This document shows positions 32,526 through 40,396 of a DNA stretch of 64,000 bases, piece after piece. Both the position numbers and the translations under genes were made by a program. The first letter of the stretch is position 1. The number at the start of each line of letters is the position of its first letter. The notes under the pieces were generated by a model, which did not search any database, had not been told where the DNA came from, and saw nothing but the letters and a program-made list of their open reading frames with translations. The stretch is taken from positions 35,642-99,641 of the forward strand of contig JAEWXC010000050.1 in NCBI GenBank assembly GCA_023396115.1, in the 5' to 3' direction. Source of the stretch: Actinomycetes bacterium (GTDB lineage: Bacteria; Actinomycetota; Actinomycetes; Propionibacteriales; Nocardioidaceae).

Positions 32526-33026
32526 TCAGGTCCCGGCAAAGCCACCGGTAGAACCGTATCCCCCGGTGCCGCGCGCGGAGGTGGGAAGTGCGTCGACCTC
32601 GGTGAACGTGACCTGCTCGACGCGTTGCACGACCAGCTGGGCGATCCGGTCGCCACGGGCCAGGCTGACCGGCTCGGTGGCGTCGGTGTTGACGAGCAGC
32701 ACCTTGATCTCCCCGCGGTAGCCGGCGTCGACGGTGCCGGGGGTGTTGACGATCGAGAGGCCGTGCCGCACCGCCAGACCCGACCGCGGGTGCACCAGTG
32801 CCACGTAGCCCTGGGGCAGCGCGATGGCGATCCCGGTGGGCACCAGGAGGCGCTCGCCGGGGGCGAGGGTGAGGTCGACGGTGGTGCGCAGGTCGGCCCC
32901 GGCATCACCGGGGTGCGCGTAGCCGGGCGGCGGCAGGTCGGGATCGAGGCGGTGCAGCAGCACCTCGGGCCCCGCCGCGGCTGCGGGGGGCTCGGTCCGG
33001 ACGTCGCTGGGTGTGCTCTGCTCCAC
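32526..33026 (-). CDS. dut: dUTP diphosphatase
   Basis: This enzyme converts dUTP to dUMP and pyrophosphate, which keeps uracil out of DNA and supplies thymidylate synthesis. The trimeric dUTPase motifs are in order: PGDAGADL (1), HPRSGLAVRHG (2), NTPGTVDAGYRGEI (3), GDRIAQLVVQ (4), and the C-terminal glycine-rich arm GTGGYGSTGG (5). The 166 residues include an N-terminal extension of about 20 residues beyond the usual start. GTG 33026 lies 8 nt after TAGGGT. Confidence 0.96.
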   Translation of the reverse strand: MEQSTPSDVRTEPPAAAAGPEVLLHRLDPDLPPPGYAHPGDAGADLRTTVDLTLAPGERLLVPTGIAIALPQGYVALVHPRSGLAVRHGLSIVNTPGTVDAGYRGEIKVLLVNTDATEPVSLARGDRIAQLVVQRVEQVTFTEVDALPTSARGTGGYGSTGGFAGT

Positions 33027-33034
33027 GGCGGGTG

Positions 33035-33040
33035 ACCCTA
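33035..33040 (-). promoter_or_regulatory. -10 element for dut
   Basis: TAGGGT on the minus strand (33040-33035) ends 8 nt before GTG 33026, the same geometry as the APC permease. Confidence 0.5.
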
Positions 33041-33069
33041 CCCCCGACCGGCCGTTGGTACGCCCCGCA

Positions 33070-33075
33070 TAGGCT
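33070..33075 (+). promoter_or_regulatory. Leaderless -10 element for the DUF3093 gene
   Basis: TAGGCT ends 7 nt before GTG 33083. Confidence 0.5.
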
Positions 33076-33082
33076 GACCCCC

Positions 33083-33547
33083 GTGACCTACACCGAACGT
33101 CTCCACGTCCCGCTGCGCTGGTGGGTCCAGGGGACGATGCTGGTGGCCACCTTCTGGCTGGCCACGGCCGTGGCGATGCCGGTGGTGTGGTCGTTGACCG
33201 TGACCGCGGTGATGCTGGCGATCATGGTCGGCACGTTCCTGCGCTACGGCGCGGCGCGGGTCGCGGTGAGCGACACCGAGTTCTTGGCCGGTCCCGCCCG
33301 GATCGCGCTGCAGCACGTGGGTGAGGTCACCGCACTGGACGCCGAGGAGACCTGGCTGGTCTCCGGTCGCGACGCCGACCCGCGTGCCTTCCTGGTACTG
33401 CGCCCCTACCTGAAGCGGTCGGTGAAGGTCGAGATCCTGGACCCCGCGGACCCCACCCCGTACTGGCTGGTCAACACCCGGCACGCCGGTGACCTGGCGG
33501 CCGCGCTCACCGCGTCGCGCACTCCCCGGCCCGGCGTCGGTTCCTGA
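33083..33547 (+). CDS. DUF3093 family membrane protein
   Basis: This 154-residue protein begins TYTERLHVPLRWWVQGTMLVATFWLA. Two close transmembrane helices (about 12-58) lead to a soluble C-terminal domain (ARVAVSDTEFLAGPARIALQHVGEVTALD, then LRPYLKRSVKVEILDPADPTPYWLVNTRHAGDLAAAL), matching DUF3093/Rv2698. Function unknown. It is divergent from dut, as in mycobacteria. The start is fixed by the leaderless -10. Confidence 0.9.
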   Translation: MTYTERLHVPLRWWVQGTMLVATFWLATAVAMPVVWSLTVTAVMLAIMVGTFLRYGAARVAVSDTEFLAGPARIALQHVGEVTALDAEETWLVSGRDADPRAFLVLRPYLKRSVKVEILDPADPTPYWLVNTRHAGDLAAALTASRTPRPGVGS

Positions 33548-33562
33548 CCCGCTCTGCACCCA

Positions 33563-33663
33563 CGCAACGGCCCGGCGGCGTCGCGGGATCACGCAAGTGC
33601 CCGGGTCGGCGTCGTAGATCCGCGCAAGTGCCCGGTCGGCGTCGCACAAGTGCCCGGTCGGCG
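33563..33663. repeat. Left array of the CGCAAGTGCCCGGTCGGCG repeat
   Basis: Three near-identical copies of a 20-23 bp unit occur at 33592-33614, 33621-33644 and 33643-33663, with a degenerate copy at 33563-33583. They lie upstream of the DUF4235 gene, after DUF3093. The stretch between the two genes holds nothing else except a TAGGCT -10 at about 33679-33684. Confidence 0.85.
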
Positions 33664-33736
33664 GTGGAGGGCCACCCACTAGGCTCGGTGACGCACTCCC
33701 GGCCGTCGTGGCCGGACCACCCACGCAGGAGGATGG

Positions 33737-34024
33737 ATGTCGTCGGAGAACTCCAAGGTCTGGACCGCCTTCTCACTCGTTGCCACGCTCGGCGCGGCCG
33801 CGCTGGCCAAGAAGGCGCTCGACACGGGCTGGCGGGTGACCACCGGCAAGCGGCCCCCGGAGAACCCGGCCGACCCTGAGGTCGACATCGCCGAGGCGGT
33901 CGCCTGGGCGGTCGTCTCGGGCATGGTGGTGGGCCTGGCCCGGATGCTGGCCAACCGACGGGCGACCAGCTACTACCTGCGCTCCACCGGCCACCTGCCC
34001 GGACAGCTGCAGCCCGAGGACTGA
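33737..34024 (+). CDS. DUF4235 family small membrane protein
   Basis: This 95-residue protein has a hydrophobic N-terminal helix (VWTAFSLVATLGAAALAKKAL), a polar loop (GKRPPENPADPEVDIAEA) and a second helix (VAWAVVSGMVVGLARMLANR), matching DUF4235. Function unknown. AGGAGG lies just before ATG 33737. It is bracketed on both sides by arrays of a 20-bp repeat and has no counterpart at this place in the mycobacterial gene order, so it may be an insertion in a conserved block. Confidence 0.88.
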   Translation: MSSENSKVWTAFSLVATLGAAALAKKALDTGWRVTTGKRPPENPADPEVDIAEAVAWAVVSGMVVGLARMLANRRATSYYLRSTGHLPGQLQPED

Positions 34025-34049
34025 GCCGGCAGGCAGGACGCCGGCACGC

Positions 34050-34144
34050 CGCACAAGTGCCCGGTCGGCGTCGCACAAGTGCCCGGTCGGCGTCGCAGGC
34101 CCGCACAAGTGCCCGGTCAGCGCCACGCAAGTGCCCGGTCGGCG
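34050..34144. repeat. Right array of the CGCAAGTGCCCGGTCGGCG repeat
   Basis: Four copies lie at 34050-34073, 34072-34095, 34102-34123 and 34125-34144, in the same orientation as the left array. Variation is limited to CAC/GC before AAGTG and one G-to-A change. They lie between the DUF4235 stop and its terminator. Confidence 0.85.
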
Positions 34145-34147
34145 CAG

Positions 34148-34195
34148 ACGTCGAACGGCCCGGACCCCCGCGTGGGGATCCGGGCCGTTCGACGT
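34148..34195. terminator. Long bidirectional terminator
   Basis: A perfect 17-bp stem (34148-34164 with 34179-34195), extended by a CCCC/GGGG pairing inside the loop, lies between the DUF4235 gene and the convergent DUF4193 gene. Confidence 0.85.
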
Positions 34196-34210
34196 TGCCT
34201 GTCCGGTGAC

Positions 34211-34501
34211 TCAGGCGCAGTCGCGGCAGATCATCTTCTTCTCGTCCGCGAGCTGCGAGCGGTGGTGCACCAGGAAGCAGCTCATGCAGGTGAACTCGTC
34301 CTCCTGCTTCGGCTTCACCTCGACCGCGAGCTCCTCGTGGGACAGGTCCGCCCCGGGGAGCTCGAACGATTCGGCCGCCTCGGTCTCGTCCTCGTCGACC
34401 TTGCCGGAGTTCTTGTCGTGGCGGCGGGCCTTGAGCTCCTCGATCGACTCTTCGTTCTGGTCTTCCTCGTTCTTGCGAGGGGCGTCGTAGTCAGTGGCCA
34501 T
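34211..34501 (-). CDS. DUF4193 family zinc-ribbon protein
   Basis: This 96-residue, highly acidic protein begins MATDYDAPRKNEEDQNEESIE and ends with a zinc-ribbon pattern, CMSC at about 73-76 and CRDC near the C-terminus, with HH between. It is the widely conserved actinobacterial DUF4193 (Rv2699c). RNA-polymerase or nucleic-acid association is plausible for such ribbons but not shown by sequence. A GAGAG site precedes ATG 34501. The 273-bp upstream gap has nested inverted repeats and a shared 16-bp element. Confidence 0.92.
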   Translation of the reverse strand: MATDYDAPRKNEEDQNEESIEELKARRHDKNSGKVDEDETEAAESFELPGADLSHEELAVEVKPKQEDEFTCMSCFLVHHRSQLADEKKMICRDCA

Positions 34502-34551
34502 CTCTCATCCCATCCACGTCTCGGTGGCCGCCACGCACGCACGACGTCGTG

Positions 34552-34618
34552 GCGTTCGGCGCAGATTGTGCACCATGAACCGTGCTGGTGCACAACCGGT
34601 CTCGGGAGTGCCGAACGC
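34552..34618. promoter_or_regulatory. Nested inverted repeats upstream of the DUF4193 gene
   Basis: The inner arms TTGTGCACCA (34566-34575) and TGGTGCACAA (34586-34595) are perfect complements around 10 nt. Outer arms GCGTTCGGC (34552-34560) and GCCGAACGC (34610-34618) are also perfect. The block lies 50-117 bp upstream of ATG 34501, a likely operator or leader structure. I do not recognise the regulator. Confidence 0.6.
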
Positions 34619-34663
34619 GCGCCCGGCCCGCCCTATTCCCGGACGATCACACGAACGCTGTTC

Positions 34664-34679
34664 AGGGCACTTGCCCAAC
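34664..34679 (-). promoter_or_regulatory. 16-bp GTTGGGCAAGTGCCCT element, copy 1
   Basis: Read on the minus strand this is an exact match to 39021-39036 in the promoter of the lactone-oxidase gene. It contains the palindrome GGGCA-ag-TGCCC and shares GCAAGTGCCC with the repeat arrays at 33.6-34.1 kb. It lies upstream of the DUF4193 gene and downstream of the inositol monophosphatase gene. Confidence 0.55.
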
Positions 34680-34774
34680 TCGGGCCCGGGCGCCGTCCAC
34701 CAGCGGACGGCCCGACGGACGACCCGGCAGACGGACCGGCGGACGGACCGACGACCCCGGCCGCGGACCAGACC

Positions 34775-35578
34775 TCAGCGGAAGAAACCGCAGCTCGCGA
34801 GCACCTCGGTGAACTCGTCGAACCCGTCGGCCGGGGCGGCCACCACGACGTCGCGGCCGCCCACCCCGGGCAGCAGCGCGAACCGACCGCTGGCCTCGGT
34901 CAGGACCAGCGACCCCGCCGCGTGGTCCCACGGTGCGGGTCCCTCCTCGACGTAGCCGTCGGCCAGTCCCTCGGCCAGGTGGCACAGGTCCAGCGCGCAC
35001 GAGCCGAGTCGGCGGATGTCGCGGATCCGGGGCAGCAGCCGGGCCACCGTAGCGGCCTGGCTGGCCCGGACCTCGGCGTCGTAGCCGAACCCGGTCAGCA
35101 CCAGCCGCTCCGCGAACGGCGGCACCGGGCGCACCTGCAGCCGGGCACCGTCGCGGGTCGCGCCCTCGCCCCGAGCGGCCGCGTAGACGGTGCTGCGCGG
35201 CACGTCGACCACGGCCGCGGCCACCGACTCGCCCCCGACCCGGGCCGCCACCGAGACGGCGTACTCGGCCCGGCCGTAGAGGTAGTTGACGGTGCCGTCG
35301 ATCGGGTCCACGACCCACTCCACGCCCGAGTCGCCGCTCCCGCGGCCCTCCTCCTCGCCCCAGACCGCGTCGTGCGGGCGGGCGGCGTGGAGCATCCGGC
35401 GCACCAGGGCCTCCGAGGCCCTGTCGGCGTCGGTCACCACGTCGATCGCCGAGGACTTGGTCGCTGCCACGCTGACGCCCTCGCGCCGGGCCTCGGCGAC
35501 CAGCTGCGCCGCCGCGGTGGCGACCTGGACGGCCAGATCGCGCAGCTCGGCGTTGCCCGGGCGGGTGACGCCGCTCAC
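34775..35578 (-). CDS. Inositol monophosphatase family protein
   Basis: This 267-residue Mg2+-dependent phosphatase is probably inositol-1-phosphatase, needed for inositol lipids or mycothiol. Metal-site motifs are WGEEEG, WVVDPIDGTVNYLYG and PWDHAAGSLVLTEASG, in order at about residues 75, 92 and 215. GTG 35578 overlaps the ferrochelatase stop (GTGA), so the two are coupled. The much longer in-frame reading upstream runs antisense to the MFS gene and is discarded. It holds the position of suhB/Rv2701c in the conserved block. Confidence 0.9.
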   Translation of the reverse strand: MSGVTRPGNAELRDLAVQVATAAAQLVAEARREGVSVAATKSSAIDVVTDADRASEALVRRMLHAARPHDAVWGEEEGRGSGDSGVEWVVDPIDGTVNYLYGRAEYAVSVAARVGGESVAAAVVDVPRSTVYAAARGEGATRDGARLQVRPVPPFAERLVLTGFGYDAEVRASQAATVARLLPRIRDIRRLGSCALDLCHLAEGLADGYVEEGPAPWDHAAGSLVLTEASGRFALLPGVGGRDVVVAAPADGFDEFTEVLASCGFFR

Positions 35579-36684
35579 GGGCGCTGCCCGGCCGCCGGGC
35601 GCTGCCCGCGCGGGTTGGGGCAGCACGTGCCGGCGCACAGGTCCGGCCAGGCCGGCAGGGTGCCGGCGGCGTTGCGGGTGACCGGCTCGCCGCGCTCGGC
35701 CGCGGCCCGCTCCAGCAGCAGGTCGCGGACCATCGCCACGAACCGGGGGTCGACCCCGGCGGTCGCGGCGCGGCCGGCGGCCAGGCCGAGCCGCTCGGCG
35801 GTGGCCAGCGCCTCGGTGTCGAGGTCGAAGACGACCTCCATGTGGTCGGAGACGAACCCGATCGGGGCCAGCACGACTGCCTTCACCCCGTCGGCGGCCA
35901 GCGCCTCGAGGTGGTCGTTGACGTCGGGCTCGAGCCACGGGGTGTGCGGGGAGCCGGAGCGGGAGCAGTAGACCAGGTCGTGGGTGTGCACACGGCCGGT
36001 CTCGGCGGCCACCCGGTCCGCGACGAGGGCGGCCAGGTCGGTGTGCTGGCGCACGTAGGCGTCGCCGTCGAGTCCCTCCACACCGCTGCCCCGGCCGCTG
36101 CCGTCGGCCATCTCGGTGGGGATGGAGTGGGTGACGAAGACCAACCGCGCCTCGTGGCGCAGCTCCTCGGGCAGGTCGGCCAGCGCGGCCAGGGTCGCCT
36201 CCACGTTGGGCTCGGTGAACCCGGGGTGGTTCCAGTACTGGCGCAGCCGGTCCAGCCGGGGACCGTCGGGCACCTCGGTGGCGACGTCGGCCAGGTTCTC
36301 CCGGTACTGCCGGCACGAGGAGTAGGAGGAGTAGGCCGAGGTGGTGAATACCGCCGCCCGGCGGATCCCGTCGGCCTGCATCTGGCGCACCGCGTCGGCC
36401 AGGTACGGGTCCCAGTTGCGGTTGCCCCAGTAGACCGGCAGGTCGATGCCGGCACCGGCCAGGTCCTCCCGGATCGCGGCCAACAGGGCCCGGTTCTGGT
36501 CGTTGATCGGCGAGCGGCCGCCGAACCCGTAGTAGTGCTCGCCGACCTCCGCCAGGCGCTCCCGCGGGATGCCGCGGCCCCGGGTCACGTTCTCGAGGAA
36601 GGGGACCACGTCCTCGGCCTTCTCGGGCCCTCCGAAGGAGAGCAGCAGCAGCGCGTCGTACGGGGCGGGATCGGGAGCGGTCAT
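35575..36684 (-). CDS. hemH: Ferrochelatase (coproporphyrin type)
   Basis: This enzyme inserts ferrous iron into a porphyrin. Actinobacterial members act on coproporphyrin III in the coproporphyrin-dependent haem pathway (also named cpfC). The 369 residues include YDALLLLSFGGPE, TTSAYSSYSSCRQYRE and VFVTHSIPTEMADG with the metal-binding His. C-terminal cysteines PDLCAGTCCPN together with SSCRQ would hold the [2Fe-2S] cluster known in actinobacteria. ATG 36684 lies 6 nt after TAGGAT (leaderless). It is coupled to the downstream inositol monophosphatase gene. Confidence 0.95.
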   Translation of the reverse strand: MTAPDPAPYDALLLLSFGGPEKAEDVVPFLENVTRGRGIPRERLAEVGEHYYGFGGRSPINDQNRALLAAIREDLAGAGIDLPVYWGNRNWDPYLADAVRQMQADGIRRAAVFTTSAYSSYSSCRQYRENLADVATEVPDGPRLDRLRQYWNHPGFTEPNVEATLAALADLPEELRHEARLVFVTHSIPTEMADGSGRGSGVEGLDGDAYVRQHTDLAALVADRVAAETGRVHTHDLVYCSRSGSPHTPWLEPDVNDHLEALAADGVKAVVLAPIGFVSDHMEVVFDLDTEALATAERLGLAAGRAATAGVDPRFVAMVRDLLLERAAAERGEPVTRNAAGTLPAWPDLCAGTCCPNPRGQRPAAGQRP

Positions 36685-36690
36685 GACGCC

Positions 36691-36696
36691 ATCCTA
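36691..36696 (-). promoter_or_regulatory. Leaderless -10 element for hemH
   Basis: TAGGAT on the minus strand (36696-36691) ends 6 nt before ATG 36684. Confidence 0.6.
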
Positions 36697-36736
36697 GGAA
36701 GGCGCACCGAACTCGTCGGGGAGGACCCCGCGGCCC

Positions 36737-36742
36737 TAGACT
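36737..36742 (+). promoter_or_regulatory. Leaderless -10 element for the MFS gene
   Basis: TAGACT ends 6 nt before GTG 36749; it is divergent from the hemH promoter. Confidence 0.6.
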
Positions 36743-36748
36743 CGGCCG

Positions 36749-37966
36749 GTGCTCGACTCGTACCGCCGGGTGCTCGGCATCCCGGGCACCCTCCCCTTCA
36801 CCCTGGCCGGCCTGGCCGCGCGACTCCCGATCTCGATGGTCAGCCTCGGCATCGTGCTGCTGGTCCAGGAGGTCACCGGCTCCTACGGGCTGGCCGGGAC
36901 CTACGCGGCGACGTTCGTGCTGGCCCAGGCCGCACTGGCGCTGTTCCACGGACGCCTGCTGGACCGCGTCGGTCAGGGACGGGTGCTGGCCACCGCCACC
37001 ACCGTCTCCTCCGCCGCCCTGGCGCTGATGCTGGTGGCCGTCCTGGAGGACTGGCCGGTGGCGCTGGCCTACGCCGGTGCCGCGGTCGCCGGCGCCACGC
37101 TGCCGCAGGTCGGCTCCGCAGTCCGGGCCCGCTGGGCGCACGTGCTGACCGGGCGGGCGCGGGACCTGCAGACCGCCTACGCCTTCGAGGGGGTCGTCGA
37201 CGAGGCCGTCTTCATCATCGGCCCGATCCTGGTCACGGTGCTGGCCACCACCTTCCACCCGGCTACCGGGCTGACCGTGGCGCTGCTGGTGGGCCTGGTC
37301 GGCACCTGGGCGTTCTCGCTGCAGCGCGGTACCGAACCCCCGGTGCTGGCCCGGCGCGACGCGACCACCGGGGCCGGCGTCGCGATGCCGTGGGGGGTGG
37401 TCGTCCCGCTGACGGTCGTCTCGCTGGCCCTGGGCACGCTGTTCGGTGCCGCCGAGGTGATCACCCTGGCGTTCGCCACCGAGCACGACGCCAAGCAGTG
37501 GACCGGGGGGCTGCTGGCCCTGTGGTCGCTGGGCTCGTTGGTTGCCGGGATCCTGACCGGGGTGGTGCACTGGCGGATCGGGGTCGAGGTGCGGGTGCGC
37601 CGCGGCGCGATCGGGATGGCCCTGGCGATGGTGCCGCTGGCGCTGATCGACGAGGTCTGGCTGATGGGAGCGGTGCTGCTGCTCGGCGGCCTGGCCATCT
37701 CCCCCACCCTGATCTCCACCATGTCCCTGGTCGAGCAGGTGGTGCCCCGGGCCCGGCTGACCGAGGCGATGGGCGTGCTGCACTCCGGACTGCTGGCCGG
37801 GGTGGCGCCCGGCGCCGCCCTCTCGGGAGCTCTGGTGGACCGGTTCGGTACCGGTGCCGCCTACGCGGTGCCGATCGGCGCCGGTGTGCTGGCCGCGGTG
37901 GTCGCGCAAACCCTGCGCGGGCCCCGCTTCGCCCCGTCCGCCGGCCCTGACCTGCTGGACGCGTGA
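36749..37966 (+). CDS. MFS transporter
   Basis: The 405-residue protein has about 12 transmembrane helices and the MFS loop between helices 2 and 3 (HGRLLDRVGQGRVLA). It looks like a drug- or sugar-efflux type MFS carrier similar to actinobacterial AraJ-like proteins. The substrate cannot be told. It begins LDSYRRVLGIPGTLPFTLAGLAARLPISM. GTG 36749 is fixed by the leaderless -10. It converges on the FUSC gene with a 6-bp gap and no visible terminator. Confidence 0.85.
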   Translation: MLDSYRRVLGIPGTLPFTLAGLAARLPISMVSLGIVLLVQEVTGSYGLAGTYAATFVLAQAALALFHGRLLDRVGQGRVLATATTVSSAALALMLVAVLEDWPVALAYAGAAVAGATLPQVGSAVRARWAHVLTGRARDLQTAYAFEGVVDEAVFIIGPILVTVLATTFHPATGLTVALLVGLVGTWAFSLQRGTEPPVLARRDATTGAGVAMPWGVVVPLTVVSLALGTLFGAAEVITLAFATEHDAKQWTGGLLALWSLGSLVAGILTGVVHWRIGVEVRVRRGAIGMALAMVPLALIDEVWLMGAVLLLGGLAISPTLISTMSLVEQVVPRARLTEAMGVLHSGLLAGVAPGAALSGALVDRFGTGAAYAVPIGAGVLAAVVAQTLRGPRFAPSAGPDLLDA

Positions 37967-37972
37967 CCCGGG

Positions 37973-38983
37973 TCAGTCGCGACGGCGGGTGAGCCACGCG
38001 ACCCCGACCCCCACCAGCACGCCGATCACGGTCTCCACGCCGCGGTCCAGCAGCAGGGTGCGGGTCGGCACCGAGGCCATCAGGTCCACCATCAGCAGCG
38101 CCAGCGGGGTGACCGCGACCAGGGCGACGGCGTAGTTGCGCCCGATCAGCAGCTCCGCGGCCGCCTGCAGCACCACCACCACCGCCACCAGCCCCAGGTG
38201 CGGGAGGTCCAGCTCCAGCAGGACTCCGGCCAGCACCAACCCGGCGGCGGTGCCGAGCACCCGCTGCACGCCCCGGTGCAGTCCCGCCTCCAGGTTCGGT
38301 GCCGCCAGCGGGACGACCGCGGAGACCATCGCCCAGTACGGGTGCCCGATCCCGGCCGCGGTGGCCACCGACCCGGCCACCAGCACCCCCAGCACGGCGC
38401 GCAGCACGTGCCGGGTCTGGACCGCCTCGACGGTCGCCGGACGCGGGCGGGTGCGCAGCGACGGGTCACGCCAGGCCCGCCCGTAGCCGCCCACGCCGCC
38501 GATCAGCAGCGCGAGCCCGGCGGTGGCGGCCGAGACCAGCAGCGCGACGGGCAGGTCGCCCGGCTGGGACGGCACCGAGGCGCAGGCGGTGAACGCGAAG
38601 ACGGGGAACAGCGGACCGGGCGGGTGCCAGCCCTGCAGGTCGCTGAGTGCCGCCCCCACCCCGGCCAGCAGCGCCGCGGTCGGGACCACCAACCAGGCCC
38701 GCTGGTCGGCCAGACCCACCGCGGTGCCGGCCACCACCGAGGCCACCAGCACCAGGCCCACCGAGACCTGCATCTGCAACCGGCCGCGGTGCACGTCGTG
38801 GCGCCCGTAGAGGCTGGTGAACGCACCGAAGGCGGCGTAGATCGACCACTCGGTCCGGTCCAGGGCCCACAGCGTCACCAGGGCCACCGCCACGGTCACC
38901 GCGGCGCGGGCGGCGACCCGGTGGGCCCCTGCGTGAGGTCCGAAGGTGAACAGCTGGGCGGTCAGGGATCGGACGGCAGGCAC
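37973..38983 (-). CDS. FUSC family (aromatic-acid-exporter-like) membrane protein
   Basis: The 336-residue protein has an N-terminal set of about five helices, a loop rich in charged residues (GYGRAWRDPSLRTRPRPATVEAVQTRH) and a second set of helices including AGIGHPYWAMVSAVVPLAAPNLEAGLHRGVQRVLGTAAG, the conserved FUSC/YccS core. Such proteins export aromatic acids or similar compounds. GTG 38983 lies 6 nt after CAAGAT. It is divergent from the lactone-oxidase gene. Confidence 0.85.
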   Translation of the reverse strand: MPAVRSLTAQLFTFGPHAGAHRVAARAAVTVAVALVTLWALDRTEWSIYAAFGAFTSLYGRHDVHRGRLQMQVSVGLVLVASVVAGTAVGLADQRAWLVVPTAALLAGVGAALSDLQGWHPPGPLFPVFAFTACASVPSQPGDLPVALLVSAATAGLALLIGGVGGYGRAWRDPSLRTRPRPATVEAVQTRHVLRAVLGVLVAGSVATAAGIGHPYWAMVSAVVPLAAPNLEAGLHRGVQRVLGTAAGLVLAGVLLELDLPHLGLVAVVVVLQAAAELLIGRNYAVALVAVTPLALLMVDLMASVPTRTLLLDRGVETVIGVLVGVGVAWLTRRRD

Positions 38984-39020
38984 AGAACCATCTTGCCGTT
39001 CGGCGCTTCGGTCACGCGAT

Positions 39021-39041
39021 GTTGGGCAAGTGCCCTAGATT
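39021..39041 (+). promoter_or_regulatory. Promoter of the lactone-oxidase gene with 16-bp GTTGGGCAAGTGCCCT element
   Basis: TAGATT (39036-39041) ends 7 nt before ATG 39049. The 16-bp element at 39021-39036 abuts this -10 and includes the GGGCA-ag-TGCCC palindrome. A protein bound there would cover the promoter spacer. Confidence 0.55.
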
Positions 39042-39048
39042 ACCGCGC

Positions 39049-40380
39049 ATGAGCGTCGTCACATCTGCCCCGAGCTCGACCGACTGGGAGAACTGGGCCG
39101 GCAACGAGCGCGCCCGCGCCACGTCCAGCCAGACACCCGGCAGCACCGCCGACGTGGTCGCCGCTGTGGAGCGCGCCCGCGCTGCCGGCACCGGGGTGAA
39201 GATGATGGGCACCGGCCACTCGTTCACCGCGATCTCCGCCCCCGAGGGCGAGATGCTCCGTCCGCAGGGGCTGACCGGGCTGCTCTCCTTCGACCGGGAC
39301 GCGATGACCGCGACCGTCGCCTCCGGCACCCAGCTCAAGGTCCTCAACCAGACCCTGGCCCGGCTCGGGGTCTCGCTGCACAACATGGGCGACATCGCCG
39401 AGCAGACGCTGGCCGGCGCCACCTCGACCGGCACCCACGGCTCCGGCGGGCACGTCGCAGGCCTGTCGGGCCAGCTGGCCGGGCTGGAGCTGGTCACCGG
39501 CACCGGCCAGGTGATCACCGCCTCCGAGACCGAGAACCCCGACGTCTTCGCCCTGGCCCGGGTCGGGCTCGGCGCGCTCGGGATCATCACCCAGCTGACC
39601 TTCCGGGTCGAGCCGCAGTTCCTGCTGCGCGCCGAGGAACGGCCGATGACCTGGCACGAGCTGGTCGAGGACCACGAGCGGCTCGCCGCCGAGAACCACC
39701 ACACCGACATCCACTGGTTCCCGCACACCGACCATGCCCTGCTCAAGGCCAACAACCGGCTGGCCGACCCGGTGGAGTCCGCCGAGCCGGTCGCCGCCTG
39801 GAAGGCGTGGCTGGACGACGAGTTCCTGTCCAACACCGTGTTCGGGATGGCCAACAAGGTCATCAACCGGTACCCGGGCTCGGCCACCACGATCAACGGG
39901 CTGGCCAGCCGGGCGCTGTCGGCGCGCACCTACTCCGACCTGGCGCACAAGGTCTTCGTCTCCCCCCGCACCGTCCGGTTCAAGGAGATGGAGTACGCCC
40001 TGCCGGCCGAGGCCGGGATCGAGGCGCTGCGCGAGGCGCGGCGCTGGATCGACGCCTCGGGGCTGTCGATCGGGTTCCCGATCGAGGTCCGCACCGCCCC
40101 GGCCGACGACGTGGCGCTGTCCACCTCCTACGGGCGGCCCACGACCTACCTGGCCTTCCACGTGCACCACCAGGCCGACCACGCGCGCTACTTCCGCGAG
40201 ATCGAGGCCGTGATGACCGCGCACGGAGGTCGCCCGCACTGGGGCAAGATGCACACCCGCGACGCCGACTACCTGCGCGGCGTCTACCCGCGGTTCGAGG
40301 AGTTCCTGGCGCTGCGCGACCAGCTGGACCCGGACCGGGTCTTCGCCAACGACTACCTGCGCCGGGTGCTGGGCGACTGA
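39049..40380 (+). CDS. FAD-linked sugar-1,4-lactone oxidase (ALO/GULO family)
   Basis: This 443-residue FAD enzyme of the D-arabinono/L-gulono-1,4-lactone oxidase family has an N-terminal PCMH FAD-binding domain (GTGHSFTAISAPEGEMLRPQ, then GDIAEQTLAGATSTGTHGSG) and a C-terminal ALO domain ending RFEEFLALRDQLDPDRVFANDYLRRVLGD. It oxidises a sugar lactone or alditol with oxygen as acceptor; the substrate is not clear. ATG 39049 follows a TAGATT -10. Its stop codon forms part of the target of the IS110 element that follows. Confidence 0.9.
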   Translation: MSVVTSAPSSTDWENWAGNERARATSSQTPGSTADVVAAVERARAAGTGVKMMGTGHSFTAISAPEGEMLRPQGLTGLLSFDRDAMTATVASGTQLKVLNQTLARLGVSLHNMGDIAEQTLAGATSTGTHGSGGHVAGLSGQLAGLELVTGTGQVITASETENPDVFALARVGLGALGIITQLTFRVEPQFLLRAEERPMTWHELVEDHERLAAENHHTDIHWFPHTDHALLKANNRLADPVESAEPVAAWKAWLDDEFLSNTVFGMANKVINRYPGSATTINGLASRALSARTYSDLAHKVFVSPRTVRFKEMEYALPAEAGIEALREARRWIDASGLSIGFPIEVRTAPADDVALSTSYGRPTTYLAFHVHHQADHARYFREIEAVMTAHGGRPHWGKMHTRDADYLRGVYPRFEEFLALRDQLDPDRVFANDYLRRVLGD

Positions 40381-40396
40381 CAGTGATGATGTGAGT

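Noticed and set aside
33592..34144. The short repeats as a CRISPR array
   Set aside because: Units are about 20 bp, partly contiguous, with no regular unique spacers and no cas genes.
34648..34662. A possible second LexA box (CGAACGCTGTTC) upstream of the DUF4193 gene
   Set aside because: The arms are 3 nt apart, not 4, and the outer bases do not pair, so it does not fit the SOS consensus.
34775..37909. A 1,044-codon open frame ending in the inositol monophosphatase
   Set aside because: The upstream two thirds run over hemH in another frame and antisense to the MFS gene. Only the part from GTG 35578 has family motifs and coupling to hemH.
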